Shown: positions 14,958-24,051, counted from the stretch's first letter. The stretch is DNA of 64,000 nucleotides from Pseudomonas mandelii (GCF_024138395.1 NZ_JAMYDU010000024.1:1-64000), one strand, 5' to 3'. The notes: generated from the letters alone by a model not told the origin. Translations and numbers: made by a program.

Positions 14958-16988
14958 TTAAGCCTGTTCCAACGAGGTTTCAACACGGGTGGTGGTGGCT
15001 GGAACTTTCCCGGCCGCTACCAGACGCTTGTGCTGCTCGGCTTCGATGCGCTCGATCACGTCGACCGGCACCATATAGCCTTGATCATCACGTGCAGCGT
15101 GGATCACGAAGTACGCCACGGTGCCAACCAGGCTAGCGATTGCCAGCCACCAGATGTGCCAGATCATCGCGAAACCGAACACCGTCAACAGAGCACCCAT
15201 GACCACACCGGTCGCGGTGTTGTTTGGCATGTGGATCGGCTCGTACCGGGCCGGGGCCTTGTACGCGGTGCCGTTTTCCTTGGCTTCGGTGAACGGGTCG
15301 ATGCTTTCTGCTTTCGGCAGCACGGCAAAGTTGTAGAACGGTGGTGGCGACGAGGTCGACCACTCCAGCGTGTGGGCATTCCACGGGTCGCCGTGTTCGC
15401 ACATGTTCTCTGGCTTGTTGCGATCACGCACGCTGACATACAGCTGGATCAACTGGCAGGCGATACCGACAGCGATCATCACCGCACCGAACATGGCAAC
15501 GTACAGGTACGGTACCCACTCAGGGTTGGTGGTGGCGTTCAGGCGACGGGTCATACCCATGAAGCCCAGTGCATAGAGCGGCATGAACGCGACGAAGAAG
15601 CCCGAGATCCAGAACCAGAATGCAGCCTTGCCCCAACCTTCATGCAGCTTGAAGCCGAACGCTTTCGGGAAGTAGAAGGCGAAACCTGCGATGTAGCCGA
15701 ATACCGCGCCGCCGATGATCACGTTATGGAAGTGCGCGATCACGAACAGGCTGTTGTGCAGTACGAAGTCAGCACCCGGGATGGCCAGCAGTACGCCGGT
15801 CATGCCGCCAATGGCGAACGTCACCATGAAGCCCAGGGTCCAGAGAACCTGGCTGGTGAAACGCAGACGGCCCTGGTAGATGGTGAACAGCCAGTTGAAT
15901 AGCTTCACCCCCGTCGGGATCGAAATCAGCATCGTCGCCAGACCGAAGAAGGCGTTGACGCTGGCACCCGAACCCATGGTGAAGAAGTGGTGCAGCCAAA
16001 CCATGAAGCCCAGGATCGAGATCGCGCCCGATGCGTAGATCATCGAGTGGTGGCCGAACAGTTTCTTGCCCGAGAACGTCGAGATGACTTCGGAGAAGAT
16101 CCCGAACGCCGGCAGAATCAGGATGTAAACCTCAGGGTGACCCCAGGCCCAGAACAGGTTGACGTACATCATCGGATTGCCACCAAGTTCATTGGTGAAA
16201 ATGTGGAAATCCATGTAACGGTCAAGCGTCAGCAGTGCCAGGGTAGCGGTCAGGATCGGGAACGAAGCCACGATCAGGACGTTGGCCCAGGTGCAAGTCC
16301 AGGTGAAGATCGGCATGTCCATCAGCTTCATGCCCGGGGTACGCATTTTCAGCACAGTGGCCAGGAAGTTGACCCCCGTCAGCGTCGTACCTAGCCCGGA
16401 TAGCTGTAGCGCCCAGATGTAGTAATCCATCCCCACGCCCGGACTGTATTGCAGCCCCGACAACGGCGGATAGGCAACCCAACCGGTCTTGGCGAATTCG
16501 CCAACGCCCAGGGACAGGTTGATCAGCACCACGCCGGAAACCAGCAGCCAGAAGCTCAGGGAGTTCAGGAACGGGTAAGCAACGTCACGGGCGCCGATCT
16601 GCAGCGGCACTGCAAGGTTCATCAGGCCGGTGAAGAATGGCATCGCCATGAAGATGATCATGATCACACCGTGAGCGGTGAAGATCTGGTCATAGTGTTC
16701 AGGTGGCAAGTAGCCAGGCGAACCCTCGGTGGCCATGGCCAACTGGGTACGCATCATGATGGCGTCGGCAAAACCACGCAGCAGCATGACCATGGCGACG
16801 ATGATGTACATCACGCCGATTTTCTTGTGGTCGACCGAGGTGAGCCATTCGGTCCACAGGTAGGTCCACTTCTTGAAGTAAGTGATTGCAGCGAACAGCG
16901 CCAGACCACCGAGCGCGATCATGGCGATGGTCACCATCACGATCGGTTCGTGGAACGGGACCGCTTCCCAACTTAATTTACCAAACAT
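14958..16988 (-). CDS. cyoB: Cytochrome bo3 ubiquinol oxidase subunit I
   Basis: The 676-residue catalytic subunit, slightly longer than the E. coli protein. It holds the low-spin heme and the heme O3-CuB centre that reduces oxygen to water while pumping protons. Key ligands are visible: the histidine in FTAHGVIM near residue 107, the CuB motif GHPEVYILILP near residue 284, the HH pair in WLHHFFTMG, and the heme ligands in VIAHFHNVI near residue 420. It starts 4 bases after cyoA. Confidence 0.97.
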   Translation of the reverse strand: MFGKLSWEAVPFHEPIVMVTIAMIALGGLALFAAITYFKKWTYLWTEWLTSVDHKKIGVMYIIVAMVMLLRGFADAIMMRTQLAMATEGSPGYLPPEHYDQIFTAHGVIMIIFMAMPFFTGLMNLAVPLQIGARDVAYPFLNSLSFWLLVSGVVLINLSLGVGEFAKTGWVAYPPLSGLQYSPGVGMDYYIWALQLSGLGTTLTGVNFLATVLKMRTPGMKLMDMPIFTWTCTWANVLIVASFPILTATLALLTLDRYMDFHIFTNELGGNPMMYVNLFWAWGHPEVYILILPAFGIFSEVISTFSGKKLFGHHSMIYASGAISILGFMVWLHHFFTMGSGASVNAFFGLATMLISIPTGVKLFNWLFTIYQGRLRFTSQVLWTLGFMVTFAIGGMTGVLLAIPGADFVLHNSLFVIAHFHNVIIGGAVFGYIAGFAFYFPKAFGFKLHEGWGKAAFWFWISGFFVAFMPLYALGFMGMTRRLNATTNPEWVPYLYVAMFGAVMIAVGIACQLIQLYVSVRDRNKPENMCEHGDPWNAHTLEWSTSSPPPFYNFAVLPKAESIDPFTEAKENGTAYKAPARYEPIHMPNNTATGVVMGALLTVFGFAMIWHIWWLAIASLVGTVAYFVIHAARDDQGYMVPVDVIERIEAEQHKRLVAAGKVPATTTRVETSLEQA

Positions 16989-16991
16989 CGT

Positions 16992-17936
16992 TTACTCCTC
17001 TGCCCCGGCAGCTGAATGCGAGTTCATGTCCATTCCTTGCGTAGCGGCCACTTCTTTCTCTTTCTTCTCGTGCTTCACCTTCGGACCCGGTTTCATGCCT
17101 TCGTACTTGTCGACGATGATCTGGAACAGGTTTGGCGTCACCGAGGAGTAGAGCTCGACTGGGTTGTTCTGGCTCTGCTTGGAAAGGGCTGCGTATTCAG
17201 CTTGTTCAAGCTGTTTAGGTGCCTTTTTGACTTCACTTACCCAGGCGTCGAAATCTTCCTGAGTCGTTGCGATCGCTTTGAATTTCATACCGGTGAAACC
17301 CGCGCCGCTGTAGTTGGCGGAGATACCGTCCATTTCAGCGTTCTCGTTGGCGATCAGGTGCAGTTTGGTCTGCATGCCCGCCATCGCGTAGATCTGGCCG
17401 CCCAGAGCTGGGATGAAGAATGAGTTCATCACGGCGTCGGAAGTGACCTTGAAGTTGATCGGGGTGTGCGCCGGGAACACGATCTTGTTGACCGTGGCGA
17501 TGCCTTGTTCCGGGTAGATGAACAGCCACTTCCAGTCCAGCGCGACCACTTCGATGGTGATCGGCTTGACGTCGGATTCCAGCGGTTTATACGGATCCAG
17601 GGCATGGGTCGACTTGTAGGTGATGTAACCCAGGGCAATGATGATCAGTACTGGAATCGTCCACACCGCGATTTCGATCTTGGTGGAGTGCGACCACTTA
17701 GGCGTGTAGACGGCGTCAGTATTGGAGGCGCGGTACTTCCAGGCGAACAGGAAAGTCATGACGATGACCGGCACGACGACCAACAGCATCAGCAGCGTTG
17801 CGGTGATGATCAGGTTTCGCTCATCCAGGCCGACCTGGCCCTTGGGATCGAGCAAGGTCATGTTGCAGCCTCCCAGCAACAACGTGCCGAGCAGCGGCAA
17901 TAAGCCTAGTAGTCTGGGGTACCTGTTTTTACTCAT
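16992..17936 (-). CDS. cyoA: Cytochrome bo3 ubiquinol oxidase subunit II (lipoprotein)
   Basis: About 314 residues. A lipoprotein signal ends at LLLGGC (Cys24). Two membrane helices follow (about residues 42-65 and 88-108), then a periplasmic cupredoxin-like domain that lacks the CuA ligands, as in quinol oxidases. It is the first gene of cyoABCDE. The start at 17936 is preferred because the signal peptide follows it immediately; an upstream ATG at 17990 would add an unlikely extension. Confidence 0.95.
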   Translation of the reverse strand: MSKNRYPRLLGLLPLLGTLLLGGCNMTLLDPKGQVGLDERNLIITATLLMLLVVVPVIVMTFLFAWKYRASNTDAVYTPKWSHSTKIEIAVWTIPVLIIIALGYITYKSTHALDPYKPLESDVKPITIEVVALDWKWLFIYPEQGIATVNKIVFPAHTPINFKVTSDAVMNSFFIPALGGQIYAMAGMQTKLHLIANENAEMDGISANYSGAGFTGMKFKAIATTQEDFDAWVSEVKKAPKQLEQAEYAALSKQSQNNPVELYSSVTPNLFQIIVDKYEGMKPGPKVKHEKKEKEVAATQGMDMNSHSAAGAEE

Positions 17937-18696
17937 CTCACGACCTCTAAAGCAGCTTGCGCAATGCAGTTGGGTTTTGATCGCCAACACTTCACCCTGC
18001 CAAGGGTTGGCATTTTTCTTGGATTGAATAAGGGCCTGCCCGCCGCGCGTCAGACGCTGTTCGACAATTGCTGGGCCTGCGGTGAGTTCTTATTCGAATT
18101 CGTGGTCAAGGGCCTTGTTACAGACCAATTCCATTTGGTGCGGATAGTCGGAAGGCACCGACACCTGGGGGTCGCATGAAGCCATCAGGCCTCTCGACAC
18201 CCTAATTCTGCTCATGCACCTGAGTAAGGGTGAGCAGTGCCGGGAATTCAGTGCGGGCGATTGTAGATATGTAGCGATTCATAAACCATGTCTCATCCCG
18301 AAATAATTTATATCCGATCCGGCAACAATCATTAACGGCTTTTGCAAAAGTGCGCCATGGTATCGAAATTCATTCTCAACAAAAACACCAAAAAATGTAG
18401 GTCTACCACGCCAAGTTCAGACAGCTTCCAAGGCTCTGCGCTCGCCTTCGACCCTGCTCTACCCCCCATGGACAAGGGCTTTGGCAATTTGTCAGGCACT
18501 GTTAAAACTGCCTGTTTCGACTGACGGGCGCTGAAACCGGCAACGCCGGGAAGAGCGGGTTTTTGGTGCGAAGCGATGCCCTGAATCAGCGAATTGAAAT
18601 GCTTTGCGACACTCAAGCTGTGACAACATGTCGCACACGTGTCGCACCCTTCCCTGTCGAGCTTCAAGGTCTGTTTACCTGACCTGCGAATATGCA
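17937..18696. other. Long intergenic region upstream of cyoA
   Basis: About 760 bases lie between the cyoA start and the terminator of dsbB. It should hold the promoter and operators of the cyo operon, but I could not pick out a convincing promoter. The part near 18240-18360 is AT-rich. A leftward frame at 18332-18715 (127 codons) is open but has no family resemblance or clear ribosome-binding site, so I do not call it a gene. A small RNA in this gap is possible but unsupported. Confidence 0.4.
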
Positions 18697-18698
18697 AA

Positions 18699-18731
18699 AC
18701 GCCCCGGCCTCTCAACGAGAACCGGGGCGTT
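18699..18731 (-). terminator. Rho-independent terminator of dsbB
   Basis: A perfect 10-base GC-rich stem (AACGCCCCGG and its complement) has an inner CTCTC/GAGA pairing in the loop. It lies 33 bases beyond the dsbB stop, and on the minus strand it is followed by T-containing sequence. Confidence 0.75.
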
Positions 18732-18764
18732 GTTTGCTTCCTGCAACGGTACGGCGAAAAAGTC

Positions 18765-19274
18765 TCAGCGCAGCGTTTTGCGGTTACGCAAAGTGAGTAG
18801 CGGCACCAGCACCACGATCAGCACGAACGCCAGCAGCGCCCACTGTGCCAGGGACAAGCCGAGGATCGGCGGGTATGGCGTAGCGCAAAACCCGTCGACC
18901 TGAAAGCCCAGCGGGAAGATCTTCGCCAGCGGCAGGCCGTCGACGATCGGTTGCAGCACATCGATGCCGCAACTGACCGCAGGATAAAACTGAGTATAGA
19001 CGTGATGCCCGGCCACTCCGGCGCCCGCGATGGCGCAGATCACCACCAGCGCTTCGAACAGCGTGATGCTGCGGCGGGTGCGCGTCGCCGCGCCGATAAA
19101 GGCGAACAGCGCAATCAGCAACAGCGCGTAGCGTTGCAGGATGCACAGCGGGCACGGTGCCTCGCCCAGAGCCACTTGCATGTACAGCGCACCACCGATC
19201 AGCGCCAGGCAAATAATGCCCAGCACCACCAGATAGCGCCGTTCACGTCCCAACCGCATCGTTTCCTCGCTCAT
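18765..19274 (-). CDS. dsbB: Disulfide bond formation protein B
   Basis: A 169-residue inner-membrane protein with four hydrophobic helices. It reoxidises periplasmic DsbA and passes electrons to quinone. The first redox pair is in APCPLC near residue 40, and the second periplasmic loop carries Cys residues in VSCGIDV and GFCATP. A purine-rich ribosome-binding site precedes the ATG at 19274; an internal ATG five codons later is also possible. It stands alone between the cyo and moa operons and is followed by a terminator. Confidence 0.92.
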   Translation of the reverse strand: MSEETMRLGRERRYLVVLGIICLALIGGALYMQVALGEAPCPLCILQRYALLLIALFAFIGAATRTRRSITLFEALVVICAIAGAGVAGHHVYTQFYPAVSCGIDVLQPIVDGLPLAKIFPLGFQVDGFCATPYPPILGLSLAQWALLAFVLIVVLVPLLTLRNRKTLR

Positions 19275-19598
19275 CGCGTTTCCCTTTTGTGTCCGTGGAT
19301 CAGCTCGTCGGCGGCTGCGCTTGCAGCTGCGGCGTCAGGCTGATGCTGTCTTCGATATGCCAACTGGCGGTAATGCGACCTTGTCGATCTGATATCGGTT
19401 GCCCGGAAGTCTACACGCTGACCCAGTCCTTGAGAGCCTTGAACGGCCCCTGATCCGGCCTTCGGGCGGGGTCTTGTCGATGAACCGTTTTGACAAGACC
19501 ACCTTGGCCAACGTCGGGAATAAACGATAAACCGGTTAAGAACGGATTAACTTTCAGAGGTTTTTCCAGAGTCGAGCCCGTGAAGACGGTTCGATTGC
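19275..19598. other. Intergenic region with a hairpin and a possible gene remnant
   Basis: A 9-base inverted repeat, GGTCTTGTC at 19470-19478 and GACAAGACC at 19492-19500, could form a stem with a 13-base loop, possibly ending the moa transcript. On the minus strand a stretch of about 35 codons with protein-like composition (GRITASWHIEDSISLTPQL) ends with a stop at about 19303 but has an in-frame stop upstream and no start. It may be the remnant C-terminus of a lost gene. No intact gene is seen. Confidence 0.35.
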
Positions 19599-20051
19599 TT
19601 ACTGCTTCCAGCGATCCGCCGCCGCATGATCGCTGTCACGCCCTTGCACCCAACGCGGCCCATCACGGGTGTTTTCTTTCTTCCAGAACGGCGCGCGGGT
19701 TTTCAGGTAGTCCATGACAAAGGCACAGGCATCGAACGCCGCCTGACGGTGGGCGCTGGCGGCACCGACGAAAACGATCGGCTCGCCCGGCTCCAGTGCG
19801 CCGATGCGGTGCAACACTTCCAGCTTCAACAGCGGCCAGCGCTGCTCGGCCTCCGCGGCAATCTTGCCCAAGGCTTTTTCGGTCATGCCCGGGTAGTGCT
19901 CCAGAAACATCCCGGCGACGTCGAGGCCGTCATTGAAGTCGCGCACGTAGCCGACAAAACTCACCACCGCACCGACGCCTACATTGGCCGCGTGCATGGC
20001 GTTGACCTCTGCACCTGGATCGAACGGCGTGGACTGCACGCGAATGGCCAT
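19599..20051 (-). CDS. moaE: Molybdopterin synthase catalytic subunit
   Basis: A 150-residue protein matching MoaE length. It transfers sulfur from the MoaD thiocarboxylate to cyclic pyranopterin monophosphate to make molybdopterin. Conserved segments include FVGYVRDF near residue 32, the HR pair in VLHRIGAL, and the active-site lysine in APFWKKE near residue 121. It begins 3 bases after the moaD stop, so the two partner subunits are coupled. Confidence 0.95.
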   Translation of the reverse strand: MAIRVQSTPFDPGAEVNAMHAANVGVGAVVSFVGYVRDFNDGLDVAGMFLEHYPGMTEKALGKIAAEAEQRWPLLKLEVLHRIGALEPGEPIVFVGAASAHRQAAFDACAFVMDYLKTRAPFWKKENTRDGPRWVQGRDSDHAAADRWKQ

Positions 20052-20054
20052 GGC

Positions 20055-20297
20055 TCAGCCTCCGGTCACGGTTGGAAAAAACGCCACTTCATCGCCATCG
20101 CTCACCGGCTCGTCGAGCTGGCAGAGGTCTTCATTGCGGGCGCACATCAGGTTCTGCTCGCTCAGCACCTCGGCACCGTCGCGTTGGGCCAGCAGCGCGC
20201 GCACATCGTCGAGCGTGGCGAAATCACCTTCGACCTTCACCGAGTCCACGCCGAGCGCTTCACGGTAACGGGCGAAAAACTTCACAGTCACGTTCAT
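20055..20297 (-). CDS. moaD: Molybdopterin synthase sulfur carrier subunit
   Basis: An 80-residue ubiquitin-like protein ending in Gly-Gly (TVTGG), the tail that is adenylated by MoeB and converted to a thiocarboxylate. It donates sulfur to the precursor bound by MoaE. The ATG at 20297 matches the family N-terminus (MNVTVKFFARYRE) and overlaps the end of moaC by 4 bases. Longer upstream starts would add an unrelated extension. Confidence 0.94.
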   Translation of the reverse strand: MNVTVKFFARYREALGVDSVKVEGDFATLDDVRALLAQRDGAEVLSEQNLMCARNEDLCQLDEPVSDGDEVAFFPTVTGG

Positions 20298-20767
20298 GGC
20301 TGATCCGCCTGGAAATGGCCGCTCTTGCCGCCGAGTTTCTCCAGCAGCCGCACGCTCTCGATGGTCATGCCGCGATCCACGGCCTTGCACATGTCATAGA
20401 TGGTCAGCGCCGCGACGCTGGCGGCCGTCAGTGCTTCCATTTCGACGCCGGTCTGCCCGGACAACTTGCAGCGCGCCACGATGCGCACGGTATCGTCGCC
20501 TTCGGCACTGAGTTCGACCTTGACGCCGGTAAGCATCAACGGGTGGCACAGAGGAATCAGATCGCTGGTTTTCTTCGCAGCCTGGATGCCGGCAATCCGC
20601 GCCACGGCGAACACGTCACCCTTGGGATGGCCGCCACTGACGATCATTTGCAGGGTTTCGGGCAGCATGCGCACCAGCGCTTGGGCTGTTGCTTCGCGAA
20701 ACGTCACGGCTTTTTCAGTGACGTCGACCATATTGGCGCGACCTTGGGAATCGAGATGAGTCAGCAC
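20294..20767 (-). CDS. moaC: Cyclic pyranopterin monophosphate synthase (GTG start)
   Basis: A 157-residue enzyme that converts 3',8-cyclo-GTP to cyclic pyranopterin monophosphate in molybdenum cofactor synthesis. Signature segments are LIPLCHPLMLTGVKVE near residue 70 and GVEMEALTAAS near residue 107. The start is a GTG at 20767, chosen because it gives the standard N-terminus (LTHLDSQGRANMVDV) and is preceded by AGGAG seven bases upstream. It is the first gene of moaC-moaD-moaE. moaA is not in this window. Confidence 0.94.
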   Translation of the reverse strand: MLTHLDSQGRANMVDVTEKAVTFREATAQALVRMLPETLQMIVSGGHPKGDVFAVARIAGIQAAKKTSDLIPLCHPLMLTGVKVELSAEGDDTVRIVARCKLSGQTGVEMEALTAASVAALTIYDMCKAVDRGMTIESVRLLEKLGGKSGHFQADQP

Positions 20768-20849
20768 AGGGTTACTCCTGATCAGGAGCATCGATTGTAA
20801 ACCTGTGGGTCAATTTTTCGCACGTTTGATTATCGGATCGACATGCTCC

Positions 20850-20939
20850 TGTAGGAGCGAGGCTTGCCCGCGAAAGGAACGATGCGGTCTGTCAGGCGAA
20901 CTGCGTTATCGTTCTTCGCGGGCAAGCCTCGCTCCTACA
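20850..20939. repeat. REPIN (gtaggagcgaggcttgcccgcg class)
   Basis: An inverted pair of REP sequences beginning tgtaggagcgaggcttgccc and ending with its complement, with about 45 bases between. It lies between the moaC start and the end of the PhoH-like gene. The same family occurs at 37109, 52441 and 54259. Confidence 0.85.
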
Positions 20940-20963
20940 AGGGATTTGTGTCGGGAATAAAAA

Positions 20964-20988
20964 ACCGGGCGGCTTTGGGCCGCCCGGT
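20964..20988 (-). terminator. Rho-independent terminator of the PhoH-like gene
   Basis: A 10-base perfect GC stem (accgggcggc and its complement) with a short loop is followed on the minus strand by a run of T residues. It lies just beyond the stop codon of the PhoH-family gene. Confidence 0.85.
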
Positions 20989-21001
20989 TCTATTGAAGCG
21001 A

Positions 21002-22396
21002 TTACAAATGCGATTCGGCGTATTCGGCCAGAATCGAGCGTGGCACCCCTTGCAGGGTGATGTGCACACCGTTGGGGAAGTCCTTGAAGCGTTCGGTCAA
21101 GTACGTCAGCCCGGAGCTGGTCGCGGACAGGTAAGGGGTATCGATCTGCGCCAGGTTGCCCAGGCACACCACTTTGGAACCGGCGCCGGCCCGGGTGATG
21201 ATGGTTTTCATCTGGTGCGGCGTGAGGTTCTGGCACTCATCGATCAGGATCAAACTCTGCTGGAAGCTGCGGCCTCGAATGTAGTTGAGGGATTTGAACT
21301 GCAACGGCACTTTGCTGAGGATGTAGTCGACGCTGCCATGGGTGCTTTCGTCGTCCATGTGCAGAGCTTCAAGGTTGTCGGTGATGGCGCCGAGCCAAGG
21401 CTCCATTTTTTCCGCTTCGGTGCCGGGCAGGAAGCCGATTTCCTGGTCCAGCCCCTGCACGCTACGGGTAGCGATGATGCGCCGGTAGCGTTTGCTGACC
21501 ATGGTCTGCTCGATGGCCGCCGCCAGGGCCAGGATGGTTTTACCGGAACCGGCAGCACCAGACAGGTTGACCAGGTGAATGTCCGGATCAAGCAACGCGT
21601 ACAGCGCCAGGCTTTGATAGATGTCACGCGGTTTCAGGCCCCAGGCTTCCTGGTGCAACAGAGGCTCCTGATGCAAATCGAGGATCAGCAACTTGTCGAC
21701 CTGGATTTCCTTGATCCAGCCGACAAAGCCCTGTTCGTCGATGATGAACTCGTTGACGTGTACGGCCGGCAGGTTGTCGATCAGCTGCACCTGGTGCCAG
21801 GTGCGGCCATGATCCTGCCGGGTTTCGACTTTGCTCACCCGATCCCAGAACGAACCGGTCATGTTGTGATAACCGTTGGGCAGCAACGAAACGTCGTCGA
21901 CCAACTGGTCGGTGCTGTAGTCCTCGGCCGCAATCCCGCAAGCCCGGGCCTTGAGGCGCATGTTGATATCTTTTGTGACCAGCACCACGGGCAGTTTTGC
22001 ATCGCGCGCGCGCAGGTCGATCAACTGGTTGATGATGATGTTGTCGTTCAGATGCTCGGGCAGAATGATGTTCGGCTCAGTGCGCTTGCTCATCAGAATT
22101 GACAGCAAACCCTTGGGCCCACTCTTGCCGCGCTGGATCGGGACGCCGAGTTCGACGTCTTCGGGGCTGGCATCGCCCAAAGTTTTGTCGATCAGGCGAA
22201 TCGCCTGGCGGCATTCCGCGGCAACGCTGTGATGCCCGCTCTTGAGCTTGTCCAGCTCTTCAAGCACGGTCATCGGGATGGCGACGTGGTGTTCTTCGAA
22301 GTTAAGCAGGGCGTTTGGATCGTGAATCAATACGTTGGTATCGAGTACATAAAGGATTGGCTGGTTGGAAGAAGGGCTACGTCCGTGATCATCCAT
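21002..22396 (-). CDS. PhoH-family ATPase with N-terminal PIN domain
   Basis: A 464-residue protein. Residues 12-150 form a PIN nuclease-like domain (LDTNVLIHDP at 18-27, further acidic residues). Residues 255-460 form a PhoH P-loop ATPase domain, with Walker A GAAGSGKT at 280-287 and Walker B LILIDECQN. PIN-PhoH proteins are thought to be RNA helicase/RNases related to the PhoH2 toxin family, but the substrate here is unknown. The gene stands alone with its own terminator. The ATG gives the normal start for this family. Confidence 0.88.
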   Translation of the reverse strand: MDDHGRSPSSNQPILYVLDTNVLIHDPNALLNFEEHHVAIPMTVLEELDKLKSGHHSVAAECRQAIRLIDKTLGDASPEDVELGVPIQRGKSGPKGLLSILMSKRTEPNIILPEHLNDNIIINQLIDLRARDAKLPVVLVTKDINMRLKARACGIAAEDYSTDQLVDDVSLLPNGYHNMTGSFWDRVSKVETRQDHGRTWHQVQLIDNLPAVHVNEFIIDEQGFVGWIKEIQVDKLLILDLHQEPLLHQEAWGLKPRDIYQSLALYALLDPDIHLVNLSGAAGSGKTILALAAAIEQTMVSKRYRRIIATRSVQGLDQEIGFLPGTEAEKMEPWLGAITDNLEALHMDDESTHGSVDYILSKVPLQFKSLNYIRGRSFQQSLILIDECQNLTPHQMKTIITRAGAGSKVVCLGNLAQIDTPYLSATSSGLTYLTERFKDFPNGVHITLQGVPRSILAEYAESHL

Positions 22397-22746
22397 ACTC
22401 GGTCACCTTTGTGGGAGCCAGTCGACGCAGTACCATGACAGTGCTGCGCCTCGAAGTGGCCACCGAATTCACCCCGCCCTACCTACAAAGAGCGGACGCA
22501 AGTGAACTGCACCAAGCTGGGTCTTGGAAGACGCCACCTGTGTTGCAGGTTTCGGCGGTCTGTCTTCGTAATACTCCAAAACCTGTGACAGAAAAAAGCA
22601 CTTTGACGTTTTTTTGAAGTTTATTTTTCAGAGTGACGAATAGCCCTTGGCGTGCAGGCAATGTGCCGTTAAAGTCGGAAGTCCGCCTGCACCGATTTAT
22701 CTGCAAAAACCGCCCCTCACCCAATGTTTACGGCCTTCTGCCGTTT
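22397..22746. other. Intergenic region upstream of the PhoH-like gene
   Basis: About 350 bases between two leftward genes. It presumably holds the promoter of the PhoH-family gene and the end of the deacetylase-like transcript. The centre (about 22590-22640) is T- and A-rich. Short open frames here show no family features. I see no tRNA, repeat or clear terminator. Confidence 0.4.
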
Positions 22747-23871
22747 TCAGCGAAACACGTCCTGACAGTCTGCCCAACCGATCCCGCTTGGCGCCGTTTG
22801 CGTAATGAGCCAAGGCATCGCCGTTTTCAGCGCATCCTGCTTCACATTGAAGTTGATCACCCCATGCCGCCACAGCAGCATCAGGGTTAACACCCGTTGT
22901 GCGCTCTGGCTGCCCTTGAGCTTGCCGGCGCCGTCCTGGGCATCGATATCCCACAATGCCACCTGCAAGCCCTGAGACGTAAAGAAGCCCTCGGCATCGG
23001 ATCGCCGCTGACCCTCGGGCGGGCGAAACAGCGGTACGTAATTCTCCGGCAGCTTGCCTTTGACCAGCTCGACGCTGCGTCGCACCGAGCCCTGCCAGTC
23101 TTGCCAATGGCTGTGGGAGCGGAACTCCCAGCCTTGCACGCCAACGCATTGCTGCGAATAAGTCCCTTGCAGACTGGCCACCGAACGTTCGGCCAAACGG
23201 GCCTGAATGTCCTTACCGAGGACGAAGAACGTAGCGCTCATGTTCGATTTGCGCAGGTACTCGGTGGCCCAGGCGGTGTTATCTGGCGTGACCTTGGCGG
23301 CGCTGTCGAAGGTCAGCAGGAACAGACGATCATTCATGGTCTCGCCATTGCGCTCATAGTCGCCAAAACGATCGACTTCACTACTGGTCTGCGGAAACAG
23401 CGCGGCCTTGCGCAACTGCTCGTCCAGGTACTGGGCGTGGAACAAGCGGCTCGGCTCGGCCCACTTGATGTAATAGCTGTCGTCGCTCACCTGAAACTTC
23501 GCCGCTTGCTCACGCAAGGTGGGCATGTCCTCGACCAGGAAACAGAAGGAAGCATCCTGATCGCAACTCTGCTGGGCGAAGTTGTAATTGGTCAGCAAAC
23601 GCTGCCACATGCGCTGGCGCAGCTGGTTGACCGACTCCAGATTGAGGGTGCGCAGGCCCAGGCGTTGAGCCAGGCTCGCTTCATCCAGCGATTCACTGGC
23701 CAGCAGAACGCGAGCAAACATGAGGATTTCGGCCCGCGAGGCAACGTCAAACAGCGTCGGGCTGCTGAGCTGCTCAGGCCAGGTGCTGCGATCAAGCGTC
23801 GCCACATCGCCCGGCGCCGCCATGGCGCCAAAGCTCAAGAGCCAGGCCGAGAAAAGAAAAACGATACGCAA
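22747..23871 (-). CDS. Polysaccharide deacetylase-like protein with altered active-site motif
   Basis: About 374 residues with an N-terminal signal peptide (residues 1-18, FLFSAWLLSFGAMAA). A NodB-like domain occupies roughly residues 190-360. The usual TFDDG motif reads TFDSA (LLTFDSAAK), so the second aspartate, a metal ligand, is replaced by serine. The histidine motif reads RSHSHWQDW, and RPPEGQRR matches the RPP motif of the family. It may be a catalytically weakened or noncatalytic periplasmic carbohydrate-binding protein. I prefer the TTG at 23871, because GGAG lies seven bases upstream and the signal peptide follows at once; an ATG at 23904 is the alternative. Confidence 0.7.
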   Translation of the reverse strand: MRIVFLFSAWLLSFGAMAAPGDVATLDRSTWPEQLSSPTLFDVASRAEILMFARVLLASESLDEASLAQRLGLRTLNLESVNQLRQRMWQRLLTNYNFAQQSCDQDASFCFLVEDMPTLREQAAKFQVSDDSYYIKWAEPSRLFHAQYLDEQLRKAALFPQTSSEVDRFGDYERNGETMNDRLFLLTFDSAAKVTPDNTAWATEYLRKSNMSATFFVLGKDIQARLAERSVASLQGTYSQQCVGVQGWEFRSHSHWQDWQGSVRRSVELVKGKLPENYVPLFRPPEGQRRSDAEGFFTSQGLQVALWDIDAQDGAGKLKGSQSAQRVLTLMLLWRHGVINFNVKQDALKTAMPWLITQTAPSGIGWADCQDVFR

Positions 23872-23920
23872 TGGGATGTCTCCATAACAAAACCCGCGCG
23901 GCACTATAGCCGATCGCCGG

Positions 23921-23963
23921 CCCCCTGATCGTTCCCACGCTCTGCGTGGGAACGATCAGGGGG
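23921..23963. repeat. Perfect 20-base palindrome (gatcgttcccacgctctgcg class)
   Basis: Two perfectly complementary 20-base arms (23921-23940 and 23944-23963) flank a 3-base loop. It matches the repeat family also found at 59807-59917. It lies between the divergent deacetylase-like gene and yaaA. It has no T-run, so a terminator role is unlikely. Confidence 0.85.
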
Positions 23964-24051
23964 CCCACCATCGATCACCTATGGGCTTGATAGCTGGAGT
24001 CAACACAGACAACCCCCTAGAATCGCCGCCACGATTAAAGGAGACGACTTC

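Noticed and set aside
18332..18715. 127-codon minus-strand frame in the gap between cyoA and dsbB
   Set aside because: No family resemblance, no clear ribosome-binding site, and it overlaps the dsbB terminator; not enough to call a gene.
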